Shown here: positions 37,486 through 43,819 of the stretch, one piece after another | How the letters are laid out: each line of letters begins with the position of its first letter | Numbering within the stretch: position 1 is the first letter of the stretch | Assembly (NCBI RefSeq): GCF_040822065.1 | Contig: NZ_CP162005.1 | Location: 3,596,001 to 3,660,000 of the forward strand | From: Pedobacter sp. WC2423 | Lineage (GTDB): Bacteria > Bacteroidota > Bacteroidia > Sphingobacteriales > Sphingobacteriaceae | Direction of reading: 5' to 3' | DNA: 64,000 nucleotides | Program-made: the position numbers and the translations under genes | The notes under the pieces: generated by a model | The model's input: only the letters and a program-made list of their open reading frames with translations | Databases searched by the model: none | What the model was told of the DNA's origin: nothing

Positions 37486-38427
37486 TCAGAACTGACTAAC
37501 CCTGTCTTTCTCTTTCAAAAACCCCTGCCATATCTCATTTAAAATAACCGCAGCAGGTTTAATCTCCTTCAATAACGCAGAAACCTGTCCAATCTCTAAT
37601 TCACCCTCCTCTAAATTCCCCTCAAACATACCTAATTTTGCTCTTGCCCGTCCTAACAAGCCCTTTAATGTTTCCGCATCCGCGCCCTCAGCTTCTGCCG
37701 ATGCGATTACCGACTCAAAAGAATTCTTCAGTAACCTGACCGGGACCAATTTCTGCAACCTCAATTTGGTATCCCCCTCTGCAGCCCCGATGATCCGTTC
37801 CTTAAAAGAAATATGGGCCGAAGACTCCTGTGCAACGGCAAAAGCAGAGCCTACCTGCACCCCATCGGCCCCTAAAGCCATGGCCGCCAACATACTGCGT
37901 CCCGAGGAAATCCCACCAGCTGCAATAACCGGAATCTTCACTGCATCCGCAATCATAGGAATCAAACACATCGTCGTCGTTTCTTCCCTGCCATTATGTC
38001 CCCCCGCTTCAAAGCCTTCCGCAACAACCGCATCCACCCCAGAAGTTTCCGCCTTTAAAGCAAACTTCGTATTGGCAACCACATGCACCACCGTCATTTG
38101 TGCTGCTTTCAAAAAACCAGTCCACACTGCCGGATTGCCAGCCGAGGTAAACACAATCTTTACCCCCTCGTCAACCAAAATCTGCATGATCTCTTCCACA
38201 TTTGGATAAATCATGGGTACATTGACCGCAAAAGGCAAAACAGTTGCCTGCTTCATCTTCCGGATATGTTCCCGCAGCACCTCAGGATACATAGAACCAG
38301 CCCCTATAATGCCTAGTCCACCAGCATTTGAAACTGCCGCAGCAAGTTTCCATCCACTGCACCAGATCATGCCTGCCTGAATAATCGGGTACTGAATATT
38401 AAATAAAGAGGTGATACGATTTGACAT
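37486..38427 (-). CDS. Nitronate monooxygenase-like FMN enzyme
   Basis: 313 residues from ATG 38427 (MSNRITSLFNIQYPIIQAGMIW); a start at 38451 would overlap the upstream gene. It is a TIM barrel of the 2-nitropropane dioxygenase/FabK group with VEGFEAGGHNG-like AEGFEAGGHNGREETTT and the FMN phosphate site AAGGISSGRSMLAAMALGADGVQVGSAF. It should use FMN to oxidise alkyl nitronates, but the same fold includes enoyl-ACP reductase FabK, which motifs alone do not exclude. It starts 7 bases after the amidohydrolase stop. Confidence 0.82.
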   Translation of the reverse strand: MSNRITSLFNIQYPIIQAGMIWCSGWKLAAAVSNAGGLGIIGAGSMYPEVLREHIRKMKQATVLPFAVNVPMIYPNVEEIMQILVDEGVKIVFTSAGNPAVWTGFLKAAQMTVVHVVANTKFALKAETSGVDAVVAEGFEAGGHNGREETTTMCLIPMIADAVKIPVIAAGGISSGRSMLAAMALGADGVQVGSAFAVAQESSAHISFKERIIGAAEGDTKLRLQKLVPVRLLKNSFESVIASAEAEGADAETLKGLLGRARAKLGMFEGNLEEGELEIGQVSALLKEIKPAAVILNEIWQGFLKEKDRVSQF

Positions 38428-38434
38428 ATATTTA

Positions 38435-39610
38435 TTATATAATTCTTTCAATAGAAGTTCCGGCCGTAATCAGCCCCCCCTTCAAACCCTTAATTAAATT
38501 TATCCCCGGTTTCTTTCCCTTTTCAAAACTTCCAAACTGTGCTTCAACCCCAAGGAAAGCCGCTCCATTTAACGTTGCCCATTGCAACAACTCCTCAAAA
38601 GAAACCTCCTTAAGCTCTTGCAGAACCTTCATTTCAGCTAAAATATTCAGCTGATGATTGCTCGCTAAACTATCTGTCCCTAATGTAACCGTCACACCGG
38701 CATCCCTCAACAAAGCGACATCCGGTAATCTATTTTCAATATATAAATTCGCACCCGGGCACAAACACCAATAAAGCCGCTGATGCTGCTCTTGTGCAAA
38801 CACGACATCCTGCTTACTTGTAAAAGTATTATGAACCAGTAATGTCCTGGCCTCCCCGGATAAAAACGGCAAATAACTCTGTAAAGAAGTCTTTCCTTTG
38901 GCTTCAAAAAAACCAATATCCAACCCCAGAAACTCATATAACTTTAGAAAGTGCCCCTGTTTCGACTCAAAAAATAAATTCTCATCCAGCGTTTCCTGAT
39001 TATGAATAGAAACCGATTCCTCCCCAGTTCCCGAGGTCTTCTTAATCTCCTCAAACAACTCCGCAGAAACCGAATAAGGCGCATGCGGAACAATCGTGGC
39101 TCTCAAAGGCAAGAACCCATCCCTGGTCTCTATCGCCTTTTGGATAATTTCATCAGCTCTTTCAGGATTAAAACCCATTGCTTCCACAAAAGTATGATAG
39201 TAAATCTTGCTCTTCAGCTTTACCCCTTTAGAATAAATCTGGTTGGAAATATCTCCTGTGGCGACAATACCATTCCCATACATCTGTTGATCAGCAAGCT
39301 CCATCGCCTCCTCAATCTCCATTTCCGAAGCCTGTCTCTGTTGCATAACCCGCTGCACAAACCCCGGCAATCCCGTATGTTCAGGTATTTTGCCGGCAAG
39401 ATGCGATAACTCCAAATGACAATGCGTATTTACCAATCCCGGTACCAATATCCCATCATAAAACTTTATCCCTTTAATATTTAGTGCTTCCCCCTGCTGC
39501 GCAGTCCATACATCTGTAATAGTACCATCATCACTGACAGCAACTATTCCATTCCGTAAAGGCTCCGCGCTGACCGGATAAACCCATGATGCCGACAAAT
39601 AAGAACTCAT
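38435..39610 (-). CDS. Amidohydrolase family metal-dependent deaminase/hydrolase
   Basis: 391 residues from ATG 39610 (MSSYLSASWVYPVSAEPLRNG). The metal-binding amidohydrolase pattern is complete: NTHCHLELSH (H63, H65), PHAPYSV, a histidine in SVSIHNQE and the aspartate in TLGTDSLASN. Such TRZ/ATZ-like enzymes deaminate purine or pterin-like substrates; a link to aminofutalosine deaminase or guanine deaminase is possible but unproven. It forms a pair with the nitronate monooxygenase-like gene. Confidence 0.8.
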   Translation of the reverse strand: MSSYLSASWVYPVSAEPLRNGIVAVSDDGTITDVWTAQQGEALNIKGIKFYDGILVPGLVNTHCHLELSHLAGKIPEHTGLPGFVQRVMQQRQASEMEIEEAMELADQQMYGNGIVATGDISNQIYSKGVKLKSKIYYHTFVEAMGFNPERADEIIQKAIETRDGFLPLRATIVPHAPYSVSAELFEEIKKTSGTGEESVSIHNQETLDENLFFESKQGHFLKLYEFLGLDIGFFEAKGKTSLQSYLPFLSGEARTLLVHNTFTSKQDVVFAQEQHQRLYWCLCPGANLYIENRLPDVALLRDAGVTVTLGTDSLASNHQLNILAEMKVLQELKEVSFEELLQWATLNGAAFLGVEAQFGSFEKGKKPGINLIKGLKGGLITAGTSIERII

Positions 39611-39614
39611 TATA

Positions 39615-39621
39615 CAAATTA
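39615..39621 (-). promoter_or_regulatory. Candidate -7 element (TAATTTG) of the amidohydrolase gene
   Basis: TAATTTG on the minus strand ends 4 bases before ATG 39610. It resembles the TAnTTTG variants seen before dxs, glyA and rluF. No convincing -33 box was found. Confidence 0.3.
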
Positions 39622-39745
39622 CGGTTATTCTGTCCAAACGCTAAAAAAAACCAGATAATTTATCACTTTAAAAAGCCAAACCAATCCATTAAACGATTAG
39701 TAAACAACGTATTAACCCTAGTTACTCTTGTGTATTGAGAAGACC

Positions 39746-39837
39746 TTAAAACGACCTTGAAATGAGGTTGGAATGACCCAGGTCATTGCAAGGTCATTCC
39801 AACGTCATTCCAACCTCATTCCAAGGTCATTTCAAGG
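39746..39837. repeat. Palindromic array of 11-bp repeats
   Basis: Eight consecutive 11-bp units arranged around a CA centre (39779-39780). Three units point left: TTAAAACGACC, TTGAAATGAGG, TTGGAATGACC (39746-39778). Five units point right: GGTCATTGCAA, GGTCATTCCAA, CGTCATTCCAA, CCTCATTCCAA, GGTCATTTCAA (39781-39835). The unit consensus is (G/C)(G/C)TCATTnCAA with one unit per helical turn. The two halves are complementary, so a stem of about 33 bp is possible. It lies in the 377-base gap between the amidohydrolase start and the broken DUF1016 gene. Confidence 0.85.
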
Positions 39838-39987
39838 CACTATTTAACCCCTTTTAAATACCTGTTTTATACGACGAGGCCACGTTAATTATCTTATACG
39901 GATTTCAATGACACATTAGGTTTAATAATTCATTGTAATTACTGTTTTTACTTTACCCTATGTCCGTTACTGGCGCAATACGAGGCG

Positions 39988-40272
39988 ATGAAGCAAGTCA
40001 ATACCAGGCTTGTTACACTCTATTGGGAGATCGGGAAAAATATCATAGAAAAGCAGAAAGAACACGGTTGGGGTAAATCAGTTGTGGAACAATTGGCGGA
40101 AGATCTCCAAATAGAATTCGCAGGAATGGAATGCATGAGTAGTCGAAATATATGGCGTATACATATGTTTTACAGCACCTACGAAAAACTGTCACCATTG
40201 GTGGCAGAAATTGGGTGGAGCCAAACAAGTCCGCACCAAACAACAATACTTCCTTCAATTATCTTCTTCTAA
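39988..40272 (+). pseudogene. Remnant of a DUF1016 (YhcG-type PD-(D/E)XK nuclease) gene
   Basis: The translation MKQVNTRLVTLYWEIGKNI, EKQKEHGWGKSVVEQLAEDLQIEF, and SRNIWRIHMFYSTYEKL is the N-terminal DUF1016_N domain. In family members I know, about 15-20 residues precede NTRL and the protein runs on to 340-380 residues. Here the similarity stops after EIGWSQ, where the frame drifts into an unrelated tail and ends at 94 residues. The upstream frame is open but has no ATG and no similarity. DUF1016 proteins are predicted nucleases often found near restriction-modification systems or mobile DNA. No other part of such a system remains. Confidence 0.75.
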
Positions 40273-40385
40273 GCGTTTCCCCTATTTTTCCCCAAACCGA
40301 CTGTAACTAGTCTGTTCTAACTTTCAAAGCAACCAATTTTATCCAACCTTGCTATCCAAATTACAAGTCTGGAAAAACCTGTGAA

Positions 40386-40472
40386 ATTTCAAAAAAACCA
40401 GTTGTTAATTTCGCAGCCTGTTTCATTCGCAGAATGAAATCCAGCAAGAAATAACAACTGTTTTTTTGAAAT
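40386..40472. repeat. Long imperfect inverted repeat with an inner palindrome
   Basis: Left arm 40386-40412 (ATTTCAAAAAAACCAGTTG...) and right arm 40448-40472 (...CAACTGTTTTTTTGAAAT) pair over about 25 bp with two single-base bulges. Between them lies a perfect hairpin TTTCATTC (40421-40428)-GCA-GAATGAAA (40432-40439). It occupies the 261-base gap between the DUF1016 remnant and rluF-like. It may be a MITE-like relic, a terminator or a structured RNA. Confidence 0.7.
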
Positions 40473-40508
40473 CCCATTATTTTCATAGCATATATGGGTA
40501 TAAATTGA

Positions 40509-40516
40509 TTACTTTG
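40509..40516 (+). promoter_or_regulatory. Candidate -7 element of the rluF-like gene
   Basis: TTACTTTG ends 17 bases before ATG 40534, the same octamer as before the TonB receptor gene. The -33 region is not clear. Confidence 0.3.
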
Positions 40517-40533
40517 TAAAAAGAAATACTATT

Positions 40534-41604
40534 ATGTCCGATTCTACTACCCGATTAAATAAATACATTAGTGAAAGCGGCATGTGTTCGCGCAGAGCAG
40601 CAGACAGATACATTGAACAGGGAAATGTCTTTATTAATGGCAGAAAAGCCAAAGTTGGTGATCAAGTATACTTCGGTGACCTGATTACGGTAAACGGACA
40701 AACCATTGAACCTAAACAAGTAGACAACTCTATACTTCTTGCCTTTAACAAACCCGTTGGCGTAACCAGTACAACAGAAGCAGGCGTAAAAAGCAATATC
40801 GTTGATTACGTAAACCACAGCGAAAGAGTTTTCCCTATTGGAAGACTTGACAAAGACTCCCAGGGATTGATCTTCATGACCAATAACGGAGATTTAGTGA
40901 ACAAAATCCTTCGTGCCGGCAACAACCATGAAAAAGAATACCTGGTTACCGTTAATAAACCATTAACCGACCAGTTTATTACTAACATGGCCAAAGGTGT
41001 ACCCGTACTGGGGGTGATGACCAAAAAATGTAAGGTGACCAAAGAAAGCCCTTTCATTTTTAAAATCACGCTGATCCAGGGCCTGAACAGACAAATCAGA
41101 CGCATGTGTGAACACTTCGGATTTGAAGTGACCAAGCTGGAACGTATTCGTATTATGAATATCAACCTGAAAGGCCTTCCAGTTGGAGAATGGAGAGAAT
41201 TCACCCCGGAAGAACTGACAGAAATCCATAACATGATTGCAAAATCAAGCTCTGTCGAACACGCTGCTGCAAAAAGAGTAGTTAAAAAAGCAAAAGCAAC
41301 TCCTGCTGCACCAGAAGAAGTTAATGTAACTCCTGCAAAAGCATTCAGAGCAAGACCAGCAGGCCCGTCAAAAGGAAAACCAAGACCAACTACACCAAGA
41401 GGTGAACGCGGCGAAAGAAGCGAAAGAGAAGAAAAGCCACCAAGAGGCTCCAGAGCAAAACCAGCATCAGGCTCATCCGCATTCAAAGCACCAGCGGCGA
41501 CCAATGACTGGAACAAAAGCAATGGTCCAAGCAGAAGATCAGTAAGACCAACAAAAGGAAGATCAGGATCAGCACCCGCAAAAACAAGAAGCCCAAAACG
41601 CTAA
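40534..41604 (+). CDS. rluF: 23S rRNA pseudouridine synthase, RluF/RluB type, with basic tail
   Basis: 356 residues. An S4 RNA-binding domain ([22 protein letters not shown], residues 7-28) precedes a RsuA-family catalytic domain with [18 protein letters not shown] (catalytic D106) and [26 protein letters not shown]. The variant LDKDSQG and NRQIRRMC fits RluF best, which modifies U2604 of 23S rRNA in E. coli. Beyond residue 230 a disordered Lys/Arg/Pro/Ala-rich tail of about 120 residues is attached, frequent in Bacteroidetes homologues and probably RNA-binding. Confidence 0.88.
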   Translation: MSDSTTRLNKYISESGMCSRRAADRYIEQGNVFINGRKAKVGDQVYFGDLITVNGQTIEPKQVDNSILLAFNKPVGVTSTTEAGVKSNIVDYVNHSERVFPIGRLDKDSQGLIFMTNNGDLVNKILRAGNNHEKEYLVTVNKPLTDQFITNMAKGVPVLGVMTKKCKVTKESPFIFKITLIQGLNRQIRRMCEHFGFEVTKLERIRIMNINLKGLPVGEWREFTPEELTEIHNMIAKSSSVEHAAAKRVVKKAKATPAAPEEVNVTPAKAFRARPAGPSKGKPRPTTPRGERGERSEREEKPPRGSRAKPASGSSAFKAPAATNDWNKSNGPSRRSVRPTKGRSGSAPAKTRSPKR

Positions 41605-41714
41605 ACATCAACACCTTAGTACATCATAAAAATACTATAATTTGCATGCTCCGAATCAAATAAGGTCATGCAAATTTCATAACTTGCTAAAAACAAGTAA
41701 GTTCCAACGAAAAA

Positions 41715-41745
41715 TTGGGTGGCTTATTATTTTTAGGTAACTTTG
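41715..41745 (+). promoter_or_regulatory. Promoter of rlmN, possibly leaderless
   Basis: TTG (41715-41717), 20 bases, TAACTTTG (41738-41745): a full match to the Bacteroidetes -33/-7 pattern. The -7 box ends 6 bases before ATG 41752, so the transcript would start at or next to the start codon. This also shows that the upstream TTG at 41743 is part of the promoter, not the start codon. Confidence 0.6.
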
Positions 41746-41751
41746 CATCAA

Positions 41752-42822
41752 ATGCTAGTAACAACTAAAACTGATATCCGTTCTCTGAGTCTTATCCAGC
41801 TTCAGCAGCACTTTACTGAGATGAAAGAACCCGCTTACCGTGCCAAACAGGTTTACCAATGGCTATGGGAGAAATCTGCGCGTTCCTTTGAAGAAATGAG
41901 TAACCTGTCTAAAGACCTGAGAAAGAAACTGGATGAGAACTATACCATCAATGCAGTTGAGGTCAATAATACACAATTCAGTAACGACCAGACCATTAAA
42001 AACACCTTCCGTTTATTCGATGGAAACATTGTTGAAGGCGTCCTGATCCCAATGGAAGAAAGGATGACCGCCTGCGTAAGCTCTCAGGTTGGCTGTAGCT
42101 TATCGTGTAAATTCTGTGCAACAGGTTACATGGATAGAAAACGTAACCTGAATGCTGATGAAATTTATGATCAGGTAGTGCTGATTGACCAGCAGGCCAA
42201 AAAGAATTACAATGCCCCATTGACCAATATCGTATATATGGGTATGGGAGAACCCCTGCTCAACTATGCTAATGTGATGAAATCAATAGAGCGTATCACT
42301 GCTCCTGATGGATTGAACATGTCTTATAAAAGAATAACAGTCTCTACAGCAGGTATCGCTAAAATGATCAGGAAACTGGCAGATGACGGCGCTAAATTCA
42401 ACCTTGCACTTTCCCTGCACGCTGCAGATGACAAGAAGAGAAATGAAATCATGCCTATCAATGAACAGAATACTTTAAAAGTACTCGCAGAGGCATTGAA
42501 ATACTACTTCGCTAAAACAAAGAACCCCGTTACCTACGAATATATTGTCTTCAATAACTTTAACGATGAATTGCAGGATGCTATAGATTTAGCTAAATTC
42601 TGTAAACACGTACCCTGTAAAGTGAACCTGATTGAGTATAACCCAATTCAGTTTGCAGATTTCATTAATGCAGAAGGAGATAAAATTGATGCCTTCTCTA
42701 ACTACCTGAAAAGTCAGGGGGTGAATACAAATATCAGACGTAGCCGTGGTAAAGACATTGATGCTGCCTGTGGACAACTCGCTGTAAAAAATCAACCAGA
42801 ACCAGCCATATCAGTTAACTAA
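41752..42822 (+). CDS. rlmN: Dual-specificity 23S rRNA/tRNA methyltransferase RlmN
   Basis: 356 residues from ATG 41752. The radical-SAM cluster is C115-x3-C119-x2-C122 (GCSLSCKFCATG). C108 (MTACVSSQ) and the C-terminal cysteine in DAACGQLA should form the methyl-carrying pair typical of RlmN. Other motifs are VYMGMGEPLLNY, ITVSTAG and LALSLHAADD. It makes 2-methyladenine at A2503 of 23S rRNA and A37 of some tRNAs. comF follows 28 bases on. Confidence 0.95.
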   Translation: MLVTTKTDIRSLSLIQLQQHFTEMKEPAYRAKQVYQWLWEKSARSFEEMSNLSKDLRKKLDENYTINAVEVNNTQFSNDQTIKNTFRLFDGNIVEGVLIPMEERMTACVSSQVGCSLSCKFCATGYMDRKRNLNADEIYDQVVLIDQQAKKNYNAPLTNIVYMGMGEPLLNYANVMKSIERITAPDGLNMSYKRITVSTAGIAKMIRKLADDGAKFNLALSLHAADDKKRNEIMPINEQNTLKVLAEALKYYFAKTKNPVTYEYIVFNNFNDELQDAIDLAKFCKHVPCKVNLIEYNPIQFADFINAEGDKIDAFSNYLKSQGVNTNIRRSRGKDIDAACGQLAVKNQPEPAISVN

Positions 42823-42850
42823 TTCTGACAAATCAGGGGTACATTGTAAA

Positions 42851-43543
42851 ATGTCCCTGATTCAACAAATCTTTGCCGACCTTTTTCACCTCCTTTTCCC
42901 CAGGAACTGCAATGCCTGTGGCACTCCGCTGTTTAATGGAGAAAAAACGATCTGCACCAGATGTCTGTATGATCTCCCCTTCACAGACTTCCATTTATAT
43001 CCTGAAAATCCCGCAGCCAGGTTGTTCTGGGGCCGCATTCCAATTCATCAGGTCATTGCCCTTCTGCATTTTAAAAAAGGAACCAGAGTTCAGCAATTGA
43101 TCCATCAGCTCAAATACAAAGGACAAACAGATATAGGGTTACTGTTAGGTAACATGATTGGTGAGCGCATGCTGTTATCAAAGCAAAAACCCGATTTAAT
43201 TATTCCTGTTCCACTTCATCCAAAAAAAGAGCGTAGCAGAGGCTATAACCAAAGTCAATGTATTGCAGAAGGAATAGCCCATATTTTACAAATTCCCATC
43301 AACACCAAACTCCTTACCCGCAAAATCAATACCACCACGCAAACCAAAAAGAACAGGTATAATCGTTTTGAAAACATAAAAGCGGCGTTCGAAATCAATC
43401 AGCCTCACGATTTAAAAAATACGCATATCCTGCTCGTTGATGACATCCTCACTACCGGAGCTACATTTGAAGCTTGCGGCAAGCTTCTGCTGGATAACGG
43501 TTTAAATAAACTCTCCATAGCCACCCTTGCCTATGCAGAATAA
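42851..43543 (+). CDS. comF: ComF family phosphoribosyltransferase-like protein
   Basis: 230 residues. An N-terminal zinc finger (C20, C23, C35, C38 in RNCNACGTPLF...TICTRCL) precedes a PRTase fold with IPVPLHPKKERSRGYNQSQ and the PRPP loop LLVDDILTTGATFEAC. ComF/GntX proteins are needed for DNA uptake in several naturally competent bacteria; the exact biochemical role is unclear. Confidence 0.92.
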   Translation: MSLIQQIFADLFHLLFPRNCNACGTPLFNGEKTICTRCLYDLPFTDFHLYPENPAARLFWGRIPIHQVIALLHFKKGTRVQQLIHQLKYKGQTDIGLLLGNMIGERMLLSKQKPDLIIPVPLHPKKERSRGYNQSQCIAEGIAHILQIPINTKLLTRKINTTTQTKKNRYNRFENIKAAFEINQPHDLKNTHILLVDDILTTGATFEACGKLLLDNGLNKLSIATLAYAE

Positions 43544-43588
43544 AAAAAATACATAGCCAGTATAACATTTATATTTTATCCTCGTTTA

Positions 43589-43653
43589 TATATTTGAGAG
43601 CGTTAATTTAGATGGTAAGGGTCGATATTTTCTTCATAGAAATATCGGCCCTT
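43589..43653 (+). ncRNA. Repeat-plus-hairpin unit 1 downstream of comF
   Basis: TATATTTG (43589-43596, a match to TAnnTTTG) runs into GAGAGCGTTAATTTAG (43596-43611). Five bases later comes a 15-bp hairpin with one bulge (43617-43632 with 43639-43653, loop TTCATA) and a T-rich tail. It could be a short transcript with its own terminator or simply the comF terminator. Called ncRNA only tentatively. Confidence 0.35.
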
Positions 43654-43737
43654 TATCTTTTCAGCGCAGATCAGATTATTTTTATAAAAAAAACAATCTG
43701 GTAAAAACAATCATCGTACTTAAGCGTTAATATAAAC

Positions 43738-43793
43738 GAGAGCGTTAATTTAGGAGTCGGAATTTCAGAAATGGAGTTCCGGCTCTTTTTTTT
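43738..43793 (+). terminator. Repeat-plus-hairpin unit 2, strong terminator
   Basis: A second exact copy of GAGAGCGTTAATTTAG (43738-43753) is followed at once by a 9-bp stem GAGTCGGAA/TTCCGGCTC (43754-43762 with 43777-43785, one G-T pair) and eight T. This is a textbook plus-strand intrinsic terminator. AGCGTTAAT also occurs a third time at 43723-43731, and a further AT-rich hairpin CAGATT...AATCTG lies at 43672-43700. Confidence 0.7.
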
Positions 43794-43819
43794 AGCCAGG
43801 AAATAAAAAGGAGCTTTCT

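Noticed and set aside
39746..39837. Possible CRISPR array at the 11-bp repeats
   Set aside because: Units are only 11 bp, contiguous with no spacers, and change orientation; no cas genes are nearby.
40806..41522. 238-residue open frame on the minus strand opposite rluF-like
   Set aside because: It mirrors the low-complexity basic tail of the rluF-like gene; no family motif, and the plus-strand gene is certain.
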